Source: Pseudomonas chlororaphis
GTDB taxonomy: Bacteria > Pseudomonadota > Gammaproteobacteria > Pseudomonadales > Pseudomonadaceae
Direction of reading: 5' to 3'
Length of the DNA: 64,000 nt
NCBI RefSeq assembly: GCF_000783395.1
Contig: NZ_JSFK01000033.1
Span: 24,056-88,055, forward strand
Positions 33,387 through 43,413 of this stretch are shown here, one piece after another; within the stretch, counting starts at the first letter, position 1, and every line of letters starts with the position of its first letter. The translations under genes and the position numbers were made by a program. Below the pieces are notes generated by a model that saw nothing but the letters and a program-made list of their open reading frames with translations, searched no databases and was not told the DNA's origin.

Positions 33387-35342
33387 ATGTCCGACATCCT
33401 CTGGCAACCCGATGCCAACCGTATCGCCAAATCGCGCATGGACGCTTTCCGTCGTGCAGTGAACCAACGGCACTCGCTGAAACTCGACGACTACCCCGCC
33501 CTGCACCAATGGAGCGTCGATCAGCGCGCGGAGTTCTGGCAGGCAATCGTCGATGTATTCGATATCCGCTTCCACACACAACCGGATGCCGTGCTGCGTG
33601 AAGGCGCGCAAATGCCGGACGCCGAGTGGTTTCCCGGCGCCACGCTGAACTTCGCCGAACACCTGCTGCGTCGTCGCGACGATGCCGTGGCGGTAGTAAG
33701 CGTGGCGGAGAATGGCCAGCGCGAGCAGTTGACCTGGGCCGAACTCGCCGAGCAAGTCGCTGGCTTTCAAGCGAGCCTGCAAACCGCCGGCATTGGCCTC
33801 GGCGATCGCGTCGCGGCGTGCATGCCGAATACCTGGCAGACACTGGTGGCGATGCTCGCTACCACCAGCCTCGGTGCAATCTGGTCATGCTCTTCGCCGG
33901 ACTTCGGCACCCACGGCGTGATCGACCGCTTCGGTCAGATCGAGCCGAAAGTGCTGATCACCTGCGCCGCTTATCGCTATGCCGGCAAAGACATCGACCA
34001 GACCGACAAAATCAACGCAATACTCGAGCAACTGCCCACGTTACGGCAGTTGATCATCGTGCCTTATGCCCAGCCGCACGCCCACGTCGAGGCTTACCGG
34101 ACTCACGCCGAAGTGACCTTGTGGGATGACTTCTATCAAGCCGGCGGCGAAGCGTATTTTGTCCCGGTGCCGTTCAATCATCCGCTGTACGTGCTGTATT
34201 CCAGCGGCACCACTGGCGTGCCGAAATGCATTATTCACAGCACCGGCGGCGTACTGCTGCAACACGTCAAGGAGCACGGCCTGCATTGCGATCTCGGCCT
34301 CGGGGATCGCCTGTTTTACTACACGACGTGCGGCTGGATGATGTGGAACTGGCTGGTCTCGGCGCTCGCGGTCGGCAGTGCCGTGGTGCTCTACGACGGC
34401 TCGCCGTTTCACCCGGACAACCAGCGGTTGCTCGACTTGATCGACGACGAACGCATCAGCGTGTTCGGCACCAGCCCCAAGTTTCTCGCCACCCTGGAAA
34501 GCAGCGGTGCCAAGCCCCGCGAAAGCCATGATCTGCGCAGCCTGAAAACGCTGCTGTGCACCGGCTCGGCGCTGTCGCCACAAAGCTATGACTTCGTCTA
34601 TCGCGACTTCAAACCGGATGTGTGCCTGGCGTCAATGTCGGGCGGCACTGATATTGTTTCGTGCTTCGTCAATGCCAATCCGCTGTTATCCGTGCGGCGC
34701 GGCGAGATCATGGGCAAGAGCCTGGGCATGGCGGTGGAAGTCTGGAACGACGCCGGCCAGCCGGTAATTGGCGAAAAAGGTGAACTGGTCTGCACCCGGC
34801 ACTTTCCGGCCATGCCGGTCGGTCTGTGGAATGACCCCGACGGAACGAAACTGCGGCAATCGTATTTCAGCCTGTTTCCCGGTGTCTGGGCGCAGGGCGA
34901 CTATGCCGAGCAACGTTCGCACGGCGGGATGCTGATCCATGGCCGCTCCGACGCGGTACTCAATCCGGGAGGCGTGCGCATTGGCACGGCGGAGATTTAT
35001 CGACAGGTCGAGAAAGTGACAGAGGTGCTCGACAGCGTCGCCATCGGCCAGCAGTGGCAGGATGACGTGCGGGTTGTGCTGTTTGTGAAGTTGCGTGAAG
35101 GGCTGGAGCTGGATGAGGCGCTGGTGCAGCGCATCCGCCAAGTGATCCGCGCCAATACCACCCCAAGGCATGTACCGGCGAAGATCGTTGCGGTGACGGA
35201 CATTCCGCGGACCATCAGCGGCAAGATTGTGGAGCTTGCGGTGCGCGAAGTGGTGCACGGCCGACCGGTGAAAAACACCGATGCGTTGGCCAACCCCGAA
35301 GCGCTGGCGCAGTTTCGGAATCGGCCGCAGCTTAGCGATTGA
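33387..35342 (+). CDS. Acetoacetyl-CoA synthetase
   Basis: Acyl-adenylate-forming ligase of 651 aa that activates acetoacetate with ATP and CoA. Motifs: A3 VLYSSGTTGVPKCI (about 270), YTTCGWMMWN, A5-like ASMSGGTDIVSCF, A8 RIGTAEIYRQVEKV, and C-terminal catalytic lysine in TISGKIVELAVREV. This length and motif set match acetoacetyl-CoA synthetase rather than acetyl-CoA synthetase. Together with bdhA it completes conversion of 3-hydroxybutyrate to acetoacetyl-CoA. The ribosome site is ACAAGAGGCAA. Confidence 0.92.
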   Translation: MSDILWQPDANRIAKSRMDAFRRAVNQRHSLKLDDYPALHQWSVDQRAEFWQAIVDVFDIRFHTQPDAVLREGAQMPDAEWFPGATLNFAEHLLRRRDDAVAVVSVAENGQREQLTWAELAEQVAGFQASLQTAGIGLGDRVAACMPNTWQTLVAMLATTSLGAIWSCSSPDFGTHGVIDRFGQIEPKVLITCAAYRYAGKDIDQTDKINAILEQLPTLRQLIIVPYAQPHAHVEAYRTHAEVTLWDDFYQAGGEAYFVPVPFNHPLYVLYSSGTTGVPKCIIHSTGGVLLQHVKEHGLHCDLGLGDRLFYYTTCGWMMWNWLVSALAVGSAVVLYDGSPFHPDNQRLLDLIDDERISVFGTSPKFLATLESSGAKPRESHDLRSLKTLLCTGSALSPQSYDFVYRDFKPDVCLASMSGGTDIVSCFVNANPLLSVRRGEIMGKSLGMAVEVWNDAGQPVIGEKGELVCTRHFPAMPVGLWNDPDGTKLRQSYFSLFPGVWAQGDYAEQRSHGGMLIHGRSDAVLNPGGVRIGTAEIYRQVEKVTEVLDSVAIGQQWQDDVRVVLFVKLREGLELDEALVQRIRQVIRANTTPRHVPAKIVAVTDIPRTISGKIVELAVREVVHGRPVKNTDALANPEALAQFRNRPQLSD

Positions 35343-35360
35343 TCACTGCGAAACAACACA

Positions 35361-35380
35361 GCCCCGTGCCAGCGCGGGGC
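35361..35380. terminator. Weak hairpin between convergent genes
   Basis: GCCCCG and CGGGGC form a 6-bp stem with an 8-nt loop in the 49-nt space between two convergent genes; no clear T-run. Confidence 0.35.
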
Positions 35381-35391
35381 ATCGGTAAAAT

Positions 35392-38300
35392 TCAATCGCT
35401 GTTCAGTTCAATAAGAACCTCACTGTCTATCGTGCGACCCGCGCTGCCAGCAACTGCTGCCTTAAGAATTTCGATATTCTTGAAGTACACAGCAGCATCT
35501 GTTTCCACCTGACTGAGCAAAGCAGTCAATAGCGCATAAGAGTCCGCATTCAGCCGAGCTTCAGTCGCACTGTGAAAGCCTCCTCCCGACTTCGGCAGGC
35601 GCCCCGCCGCAAGATTCAACAAGGGTGCCACATTCAATACGGCATTTCTGTTCTGCATACTCGCCGTGGCGGCAATCAAGTCGGTCTTGCCTGCCCCTGC
35701 GCGGAACATCTCATGAAGCAAGTCGTCAGCAATCTCGCCATAATTAAAACCCGCTGCATTGAAACGGCGATTGAGATTCTGGTTATTGACACTCAGGTAC
35801 TGGATATTTTCCTTCTCATGCAAGCCGGCTTTTTTCCATTCGCTGTAGTGCGTCTGGCTGACTTGAATGGTTTGATCATCGACTTTTGCACTGTCCAGCA
35901 CGAAATTGCTGACGGACGTGTTGTAAATGTTTAATCGGACAGCCTTTAACAGATTCGCAAGCTCATCACGCCCGCCTGGGGTACTGCCTAAAAACAAGCC
36001 AATGGCAAGATCGGTTTTCGTATTAAGCTTTGGCAAGTTGAGCACTTTGACAGCAGCGTCAACCTTTTCCCGCACAATCGGCAGACTGTTTTGAACGATA
36101 TGCCGTGTATAGCTCTCAGGACGGACGCTGGGCACAGTAAATGCGTGCTGGAACTGAAAGTCCGTCAGTTTTTTTCCCCAAGGGGTTCCACGGCCGCTGA
36201 TCGCATACCACTGATTGTTTCTGTTCAGCGCGCATACGTTGACCACATCCGCCGTACTGGAGCGAGGTTTCCATTTACCCTGGCCTGCTTGGGGCAAGTT
36301 CGCTACCTGAAGAAAGTCCACGGATTGGCGCCTGCCAGTCAATCTATGCAATTGAGATGTAGCGGTATCAAGCAGCTTGACACCCTGCCTGCTCAACTCA
36401 AGTCCGTTTTTCAACAGTGATTTGGTCGCCAGGTACCCAGCCGTCGGTAAACCATCGATAGGGTTTAGTGTCGACACCGTCAGCTTCAGAGAGTATTTCA
36501 CGACGCTGGCGAGTTTCGCAGTCAGCGAAACTGTTCTGGCTGCAATCGTCAGAATTTTTGCCGGCGCGCCTAATACCGTAAAGAAAATACCGATAGCATC
36601 CATCGTGCAGGCATAAATGCCATCAACGACTTTGTTGCGCTCCCCCGAAGCGAGGTCTTCAATGCATCGCTTAAAAGGCACGACCAGATCAATTACATAG
36701 GTCACCCATTCGTCTGTCTTCTTGGTAAGCGTTTCTCTCTCCGTGAGGTCGGTAAACGCCAATACGAGTTCATCAATGCTTCCAACAGGGCGATGGGTAA
36801 TCACGAACTGCGCGATATTTTCTATATGTTCGTTGATAAAAAATTGATAAAGACTGTGCTTGCTCTCTGGCGCAGTTTTCGGGGCCGCAAGCGTACCCAG
36901 TTTTTCTATGACCATGATATCGGAGGCATTAGGACGGGGACGTGTACCCTGCGTATAGCTTTGGAAATCAGTCGGAACATGATGGGTTTCAGGAAGAGGG
37001 AAAAAGGCATCGGTGCTACTACCTTTAAAATCCAGCCTGGCCGGCATATTCATCTTTTGAGTTTGCAGAACCAGGTCACCCAAGGCGTCATTTCTTCGAC
37101 ACTCACCCAAAAGGCTGAATAACTCATAGCACAGAAATTTGTTGTCACCGTGCGAGGCGATCATGATCACCGCGAAGCGGCCTCTTGCCTGATCTTTCTT
37201 CGCTTGTACTTCGACACTCTGAGGCCCCTTGTTACCTACACCAATCAAGTTGTAATTACTTCCTGGGTAAACAAGCTCAGTGACTGGCGCTCGTACGGTA
37301 AAAAACGTGATTTTGCTTTTAGCAAAAATATCGCGATCCAGAGGGGGCATACCAGACAAGGCCAGCTTTACATTAGTAGCTATCGCCTTATGAATCTGCT
37401 GGTGGTACTTTCGAACCTCATCCTCAAAAACACGTTGATTAATCGCCAGCCCCATCAACTGCGGGTATTGGCTAAGAATGTGTGGTGTTTTATTCCAGTC
37501 CCACGCACCGGAAGTCAGCTCACCCTCAATGTGCAAATCCAGCATGGATACTCTTGCATTGGAAAAAGTCTCTGGCCGAAGTAGCGGATCTTCCAGGAAG
37601 TCGCATTCTGGTATGGATTGTTGCAACGCTGTCAACGCTAGTTTCTTCCGATTGGGTACAGGCGTGGAAAACGCCTTTACGCCGTTGACCATCGTTTCTA
37701 CATGCATTTGATAAGCAACCAGAGCCACATGAGCGGCGCTGGCGGCGGATGCGCTCAGATCATTCTGAACAATCACCTCGTTTATTAACGCCCAATCGAT
37801 GATGACATCAACTGCGGTCAAGCCCTGTAGTTGGCCCAATGCGTTGCTGATCGAACCCATGTCGGCAAACAGCATGACGTCCTCGTAATCCACGCAGCGT
37901 GAAGCGCCTCTGATGCTGAGTTCGATCATGCCTACCGCTTGAGAAAAGGTTACCCACCCGATGGATCCGGCGGTAAGCCATGTCGGCACATTGTTGATCA
38001 ACAGCGCCGGGGCTACCGATGACAGCAGCATATGCGAAGCCAAAGGTGCCAATGCCCGAGGCACAATTTTTTGGCTGACGAGATGTTGTTCAAAGCCCTG
38101 ACGAATACTGGCCAAGGTCTTATCAGCGGCAACACTTGGATGATAAAGATCATAACCAGCGATGACGTTGCGTTGTTTTTCGTCACCAATTCGTGGATCA
38201 AATTGAAGAAGAATGGCGGTGTAGAGAATTTGCGCATAGTCATTAGCGTCACACGCCTCGCCAGCGCTAGCACCCCACCAACCCAGTGCTTCAATATATT

Positions 38301-39075
38301 TTTTCGCCAGATCATAAGAGAAGTCATGATGCACGAGTTCCTGCAGGACCTCGTCGGCAGTTTCCCAATCAATACCATCGTGTAGCACCGGTTTGACGTT
38401 GTCATACAACATCCCCAGCAAACTCTTTCCGGCAGGAACGAGCTTTCCGGTCAAGGAACGAATCTCTCGACATTGAACCTCGGTCAATGCGGCGGAGCCA
38501 CCATCGTGGCCGTTTATTTGCTCCCAGTAATTGGCGATACGATCGGCGCTTGGAATCTCCCATTGCAGAAAGGTCAATAGACGTTCCAGTTGCTCAACAT
38601 CAGTCGGGACGAGCAGCCCATGAAAACGTAACCATTGAGCATAACTGGCGTCATCCGTTACCGAGCGGACAGCCCCACCCGTTTGCTCGGCGCCTTCCAT
38701 GATTATTTTCAACACCGCTTGTGCATTCGGATCAGACTGTATTCTCTGCCGTATGCTTTCAGCACCACTTCCGTTATCGATCCATATATCAAGTCCAGCG
38801 CTGGTGACAATTGCATTCGCACCACGATGGTACGACTTGATCAGATCCGTCAGCATCTTGCTGAAAGTCTTATGCACATAATGAAAAGACGAATCTTCCT
38901 GCAGTGTCAGAGTGATTGATTCCATATCGATCAACACTGTACTTTTTCGCACCTTATACAACGCATAAAGCACTGAGGTTATTTTTTTGCGTTCTACCTC
39001 ATCACCTTTAATACATAGTTGATTCTCTTGCGCAGCCATAACTGCAGTACCAACAAAACCATTCCTGATCTTCAT
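35392..39075 (-). CDS. Large toxin-like protein of unknown function (1227 aa)
   Basis: I do not recognise a specific function. There is no signal peptide. Hydrophobic helical stretches lie near residues 342-383 (HMLLSSVAPALLINNVPTWL) and 822-870 (DAIGIFFTVLGAPAKILTIA), and the rest is mixed alpha/beta. The overall style recalls the very large dermonecrotic-toxin-like proteins of pseudomonads. Near the C-terminus LLHEMFRAGAGKTDL (H1121-E1122) looks like a zinc-peptidase HExxH helix whose second His is Arg. The DNA is visibly AT-richer and more codon-diverse than its neighbours, suggesting separate origin. No immunity or secretion gene is adjacent. AAGGATGAGG precedes the ATG. Confidence 0.8.
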   Translation of the reverse strand: MKIRNGFVGTAVMAAQENQLCIKGDEVERKKITSVLYALYKVRKSTVLIDMESITLTLQEDSSFHYVHKTFSKMLTDLIKSYHRGANAIVTSAGLDIWIDNGSGAESIRQRIQSDPNAQAVLKIIMEGAEQTGGAVRSVTDDASYAQWLRFHGLLVPTDVEQLERLLTFLQWEIPSADRIANYWEQINGHDGGSAALTEVQCREIRSLTGKLVPAGKSLLGMLYDNVKPVLHDGIDWETADEVLQELVHHDFSYDLAKKYIEALGWWGASAGEACDANDYAQILYTAILLQFDPRIGDEKQRNVIAGYDLYHPSVAADKTLASIRQGFEQHLVSQKIVPRALAPLASHMLLSSVAPALLINNVPTWLTAGSIGWVTFSQAVGMIELSIRGASRCVDYEDVMLFADMGSISNALGQLQGLTAVDVIIDWALINEVIVQNDLSASAASAAHVALVAYQMHVETMVNGVKAFSTPVPNRKKLALTALQQSIPECDFLEDPLLRPETFSNARVSMLDLHIEGELTSGAWDWNKTPHILSQYPQLMGLAINQRVFEDEVRKYHQQIHKAIATNVKLALSGMPPLDRDIFAKSKITFFTVRAPVTELVYPGSNYNLIGVGNKGPQSVEVQAKKDQARGRFAVIMIASHGDNKFLCYELFSLLGECRRNDALGDLVLQTQKMNMPARLDFKGSSTDAFFPLPETHHVPTDFQSYTQGTRPRPNASDIMVIEKLGTLAAPKTAPESKHSLYQFFINEHIENIAQFVITHRPVGSIDELVLAFTDLTERETLTKKTDEWVTYVIDLVVPFKRCIEDLASGERNKVVDGIYACTMDAIGIFFTVLGAPAKILTIAARTVSLTAKLASVVKYSLKLTVSTLNPIDGLPTAGYLATKSLLKNGLELSRQGVKLLDTATSQLHRLTGRRQSVDFLQVANLPQAGQGKWKPRSSTADVVNVCALNRNNQWYAISGRGTPWGKKLTDFQFQHAFTVPSVRPESYTRHIVQNSLPIVREKVDAAVKVLNLPKLNTKTDLAIGLFLGSTPGGRDELANLLKAVRLNIYNTSVSNFVLDSAKVDDQTIQVSQTHYSEWKKAGLHEKENIQYLSVNNQNLNRRFNAAGFNYGEIADDLLHEMFRAGAGKTDLIAATASMQNRNAVLNVAPLLNLAAGRLPKSGGGFHSATEARLNADSYALLTALLSQVETDAAVYFKNIEILKAAVAGSAGRTIDSEVLIELNSD

Positions 39076-39220
39076 GCCTCATCCTTATTTAAATTGATTC
39101 ACACCGCAATCGGCGCCGCCAAATTTAAACAGATGAGAAAATCAATCAACTAGTTAGTTATTAACTTAAATTTCAAAACCGAACTTTCTGCAGAACAATC
39201 ATTCCACCAGTAAAACACAC

Positions 39221-40327
39221 TCACTCAATCAGCCCCCAGTCATCGGAAGATATACCCTTAATCTTATCGCCTGAATCCAGTTTTATCCGCAGCCTTAAAT
39301 TATTCACAGAATCCGCATACTTCAAGGCCTCACTCACACTGACAACGCCCTCCTCAACCAACTTATAAAGCGCAGAGTCAAATGTTTGCATACCCGTATC
39401 ATCTGACTTCTCCATGGCATTTTTGAGTTCTCCCAACTCATTTCTTCGAACCAGATCTGCCACTGTCGGCGTGCCCAGCAAAACTTCGACAGCAGCCCTT
39501 CGTTGCCCATCGACAGTGCGCACCAACCGCTGTGAGATAAATGCTTTCAAGTTATTGCCCAGCGTGTGCAATAACTGCGGCCGCCGCTCTTGCGGGAACA
39601 TATTGATGATCCGGTCCAGTGCCTGATTGGCATTGATGGCGTGCAACGTCGACAACACCAGATGCCCGGTATCGGCAAATGACAAGGCATGTTCCATGGT
39701 TTCCCGATCACGGATTTCACCGATCAGCACCACATCCGGTGCCTGGCGCAGGGTGTTTTTCAAGGCAGCGTGAAAGCTGCGTGTATCGACCCCGACTTCC
39801 CGTTGATTGATGATCGAGCGCTGGTGGCGATGGATGTACTCGATCGGGTCCTCAATGGTAATGATGTGCCCAGTGCTGTGGCGGTTGCGGTGATCGATCA
39901 GCGCCGCCAGCGAGGTTGATTTCCCCGAGTCGGTGGCGCCAACAAACAGGATCAGCCCTTGCTTGAGCATGACCGTGTCGAGCAGTACCCCTGGGAGTTT
40001 CAGATCGGCGAATCGCGGGATGTCGAGTTTGACATTGCGAATGACGATCGATACATCGTTGCGCTGCTTGAAGATATTGACGCGAAACCGCCCGATGCCC
40101 GTTCGGGAAATCGCCAGGTTCATTTCCAGATCCCGGTCGAACTCCCGCCGCTGCTCGGCGTCCATCAGGGAGACAGCTATAGCGGCGGTATCACCGAGTT
40201 TGAAGGGTTCCTCGCTCAGCGCTGTCAGCACGCCGTCAATGCGCGCACTCGGCGGCGCACCCGTGGAGAGAAACAGGTCCGAACCATTTTTATTGGACAA
40301 AACTGACAACAGTGCATCGATTTCCAT
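39221..40327 (-). CDS. PilT/PilU family type IV pilus ATPase, PilU-like
   Basis: Hexameric motor ATPase of 368 aa. N-terminal GSDLFLSTGAPPSARIDG domain, Walker A GATDSGKST (GATGTGKST in PilU), Asp box LITIEDPIEYIH-like (HIITIEDPIEYIHRHQ), Walker B APDVVLIGEIRDRETM, and His box TGHLVLSTLHA. It is closer by eye to PilU than PilT (QREVGVDT, GMQTFDSALYKL, YADSVNNLRLRIKL). It stands alone, without pilT or other pil genes, and the terminal KLDSGDKIKGISSDD tail is shorter than in PilU. Start at the ATG of MEIDALLSVL; a TTG 27 nt upstream is less likely. Confidence 0.88.
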   Translation of the reverse strand: MEIDALLSVLSNKNGSDLFLSTGAPPSARIDGVLTALSEEPFKLGDTAAIAVSLMDAEQRREFDRDLEMNLAISRTGIGRFRVNIFKQRNDVSIVIRNVKLDIPRFADLKLPGVLLDTVMLKQGLILFVGATDSGKSTSLAALIDHRNRHSTGHIITIEDPIEYIHRHQRSIINQREVGVDTRSFHAALKNTLRQAPDVVLIGEIRDRETMEHALSFADTGHLVLSTLHAINANQALDRIINMFPQERRPQLLHTLGNNLKAFISQRLVRTVDGQRRAAVEVLLGTPTVADLVRRNELGELKNAMEKSDDTGMQTFDSALYKLVEEGVVSVSEALKYADSVNNLRLRIKLDSGDKIKGISSDDWGLIE

Positions 40328-40440
40328 GGCAAAAAGCACCCGCGAAGCATTCAATGAATAGACAATGGCCTGCGCCTGGCGCAGCTCGACTGCAACAATG
40401 ATAGACGTCGCCTCATCGAACCACGCTCAGGACTGATGTA

Positions 40441-42978
40441 ATGAATGCTGTACCGAACACCGCCGACGCGCAGGCACTGATCGCCCGCACCGACTGGAGT
40501 CGCGGCCCGCTGGGCGCTGCCGGCAGCTGGCCGCAGAGCCTGCGCACCGCGGTGGACATCGTGATTCACTCGCCGATGCCGATGCTGTTGTTGTGGGGCC
40601 CGCAACTCACGCAGATCTACAACAATGGCTTTGCCCTGCTCGCCGGCCACAAGCATCCGCACGCATTCGGACAGCCTGCGCACCAGATCTGGCCGGAACT
40701 TCGCGAATTTACCGACCCGATTTACAGCGCCGTCCTACAAGGCCAGGTGCGTACCTACAGCGAAAGACGCTTCACCCTGCAGCGCGAAGGCAAGGAGTCC
40801 GACTTCTGGCTGGATTTGACCTACAGCCCGATCCGCGATGAAACCGCGCAAGTCGCCGGAATTCTGGTCACCGCCATTGAAACCAACGAACGCCGACGCA
40901 TCGCTCTGGAACTGCAGCGGCGTTCCGAGGAAAGCCTCAAGGCCCAGCGCGAAACCGAGGAGCGCCTGCAACTGGCCTTGGCCGCAACCGATGCCGTCGG
41001 CACCTGGGATTGGGACATCGGTGAAGACCGCTTTATCGCCGACGCGCATTTCGCCCAATTGCATGGCGTCGATCCCGCCCTGGCCGGCCGGTTGCCGATC
41101 AGCGATTACTTGCAAGGCGTGCACCCCGAAGACCGCGCGATGGTCGCGCGCAGCATCAAACACTGCATCACCTACGGCACCGAATACGCAGAGGAATATC
41201 GCTTGATGCAGGCTGACGGCGAGGTGCGCTGGGTGTTCGCTCGCGGGCGCTGCTACAAGGATCATCATGGCCGGCCCATGCGTTTCCTCGGCGCAGCGCT
41301 GGACCTGACCGAGCGCAAACACACCGAACAGGCGTTACGCCAGAGTCAGACTGAACTGCAACTGATCATCAACGCCATGCCGATCCTGATCAGCTATGTC
41401 GACTGTGAAGAGCGCTTTCGCCTGAACAACGCGGCCTATCTGGACTGGTACGGACTCACGCCACAGGAACTCTACGGCCGCACGATTCGTGAAGTCATCG
41501 GTGAAGAAGCCTATTTCCTGCGCCTGCCTTACATTGCCGAGGCGCTGGCCGGCAGACCCTGTTCGTTCAGCCTGTACACCCCGCACCGCGATGGCAGCAG
41601 CCGTCACGCGCTGATGAATTACCTGCCACGTTACGCCGCCGACGGCGCGATCAGTGGTTTCTATATCTTTGTAATCGACGAGACCGAGCGCAAAAAAACC
41701 GAAGAGGCCTTGCGTAATCTCAACGAAACCCTGGAAGAACGGGTCAGCGCCCGCACCGAACAACTGGCGCAGGCCAACCAGCGTTTACAGAACGAGATGT
41801 TCGAACGCGAGCGCGCCGAAGATGCCTTGCGCCACGCGCAAAAAATGGAAGCTGTCGGTCAACTCACTGGCGGTATCGCCCACGACTTCAACAACATGCT
41901 CACCGGCATTATCGGCAGCCTCGATCTGATGCAGCGCTACATCGCCAACGGCCGGGCCGACGAGATTGGCCGTTTTACCGAAGCAGCCGTGTCATCGGCC
42001 AACCGCGCGGCGGCGCTGACCCATCGTTTGCTGGCGTTTTCGCGGCGCCAGTCGCTGGACCGCAAAACCCTGAACGTCAATGAACTGGTGCATTCGCTGG
42101 AAGACCTGATCCGTCGGACCAAAGGCGATCCGATCGAACTCACCCTGCGTCTGGCCGAGAATGTGTGGCCGGTCAGCACTGACGTCAGCCAATTGGAAAA
42201 CGCCCTGCTCAACCTGGTCATCAATGCCCGCGATGCGATGCCCGAGGGGGGCGAGCTGCTGATCGAAACGGCCAACGTCTATCTCGACGGCAGCGACATC
42301 ACCACGCTCGAACCGGTCAAGGCCGGCGATTACCTGATGCTGGCGGTCAGCGACAACGGCACCGGCATGACGCCGTCGGTGCGCTCCAAGGCATTTGATC
42401 CGTTCTTCACCACCAAACCGATCGGCCAAGGCACAGGATTGGGGCTGTCGATGATTTATGGATTTGCCCAGCAGTCCGGTGGCCACGTCAGCCTCGACAG
42501 CCTGCCGGGTCAGGGCACTTGTGTGCGTTTGTATTTGCCGCGCTTGTACGGCGTCGAGGCAGAACGGCCAGCTATCGCGCCCATTGAACAAGCGCCGGCG
42601 ACGGCGACGGGCGAAACCGTGGTGGTCGTCGAAGATGACCCGGCCGTGCGCATGCTGGTGCTCGATCTGCTCCGGGAGTTGGGTTACCAAGCCTACGAAG
42701 CCGAAGATGCCAAGACCGCCCTACCGCTGCTGGAGTCCGATCTACGCGTGGATCTGCTGGTCACCGACGTCGGCCTGCCGGGCATGAACGGCCGGCAACT
42801 GGCAGAAATCGCCCGTCAGCATCGACCCGGCCTCAAGGTGCTGTTCATGACCGGTTATGCGCAGAAAGCCGCCGAGCGTCAGGGTTTTCTCGAGGAAGGC
42901 ATGGACATGGTCGCCAAACCGTTTGCCATTGAGTTGCTGGCCAGCAAGATCCGCACGATGCTCAGCCAAACCCCGTGA
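40441..42978 (+). CDS. PAS-domain hybrid sensor histidine kinase
   Basis: Hybrid kinase of 845 aa without membrane segments, so probably cytoplasmic sensing. Three PAS-like domains (about 20-155, 175-300, 300-420), a coiled-coil (LNETLEERVSARTEQLAQAN, about 425-470), the dimerisation/phospho-acceptor helix with H481 (GGIAHDFNNML), ATPase domain with NLVINARDAMPEGG, DNGTGM and GTGLGLSM, and a C-terminal receiver with D776 (LLVTDVGLPGMNG). No cognate regulator gene is adjacent. It is divergent from the PilU-like gene. The signal is unknown. Confidence 0.92.
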   Translation: MNAVPNTADAQALIARTDWSRGPLGAAGSWPQSLRTAVDIVIHSPMPMLLLWGPQLTQIYNNGFALLAGHKHPHAFGQPAHQIWPELREFTDPIYSAVLQGQVRTYSERRFTLQREGKESDFWLDLTYSPIRDETAQVAGILVTAIETNERRRIALELQRRSEESLKAQRETEERLQLALAATDAVGTWDWDIGEDRFIADAHFAQLHGVDPALAGRLPISDYLQGVHPEDRAMVARSIKHCITYGTEYAEEYRLMQADGEVRWVFARGRCYKDHHGRPMRFLGAALDLTERKHTEQALRQSQTELQLIINAMPILISYVDCEERFRLNNAAYLDWYGLTPQELYGRTIREVIGEEAYFLRLPYIAEALAGRPCSFSLYTPHRDGSSRHALMNYLPRYAADGAISGFYIFVIDETERKKTEEALRNLNETLEERVSARTEQLAQANQRLQNEMFERERAEDALRHAQKMEAVGQLTGGIAHDFNNMLTGIIGSLDLMQRYIANGRADEIGRFTEAAVSSANRAAALTHRLLAFSRRQSLDRKTLNVNELVHSLEDLIRRTKGDPIELTLRLAENVWPVSTDVSQLENALLNLVINARDAMPEGGELLIETANVYLDGSDITTLEPVKAGDYLMLAVSDNGTGMTPSVRSKAFDPFFTTKPIGQGTGLGLSMIYGFAQQSGGHVSLDSLPGQGTCVRLYLPRLYGVEAERPAIAPIEQAPATATGETVVVVEDDPAVRMLVLDLLRELGYQAYEAEDAKTALPLLESDLRVDLLVTDVGLPGMNGRQLAEIARQHRPGLKVLFMTGYAQKAAERQGFLEEGMDMVAKPFAIELLASKIRTMLSQTP

Positions 42979-43029
42979 CTTGAGGCATAATCCGCGCCCC
43001 GCCGTCACCCCGTTATCAGGTACCGCACG

Positions 43030-43305
43030 ATGAAAGCCCAAGCCCGCCACATTCTGGTGAAAACCGCCGAAGAGGCCGAACAGCTCAAACAACGCATCGC
43101 CAAGGGTGAAGCGTTTGATGTGCTAGCCAAGAAATTTTCGACCTGCCCGTCCGGCAAGCGCGGCGGCGATCTGGGTGAAGTGCGGCCGGGGCAGATGGTT
43201 GGGGCGATTGATGCGGTGATTTTCAAGAAACCGCTGCGCACCGTGCATGGGCCGATCAAGAGCAAGTTCGGGTATCACCTGGTGCAGGTGTTTTACCGCG
43301 ATTGA
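43030..43305 (+). CDS. Second parvulin-type peptidyl-prolyl isomerase
   Basis: 91-aa cytoplasmic parvulin. Motifs ARHILVKTAEEAEQL, CPSGKRGGDLGEVRPGQMVGAID, IKSKFGYHLVQVFYRD. It is a paralogue of the 93-aa protein at 23238: the same fold and length, with the substrate-pocket region differing. It follows the hybrid kinase by 51 nt; whether it is co-transcribed is unclear. Confidence 0.93.
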   Translation: MKAQARHILVKTAEEAEQLKQRIAKGEAFDVLAKKFSTCPSGKRGGDLGEVRPGQMVGAIDAVIFKKPLRTVHGPIKSKFGYHLVQVFYRD

Positions 43306-43325
43306 AGGCTTGGCTGCAGGGCCTC

Positions 43326-43390
43326 TTCGCGAGCAAACTCGCTCCCACATTTGGAATGCACTCTCCTGTGGGAGCGAGCCTGCTCGCGAA
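43326..43390. repeat. REPIN (GTGGGAGCGAGC type)
   Basis: Inverted arms 43326-43349 and 43367-43390 with a short 17-nt loop; one position differs between arms. It lies between the convergent parvulin and KDG kinase genes. Confidence 0.88.
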
Positions 43391-43413
43391 CCGATTGCGC
43401 AGCAAACGGCCAT

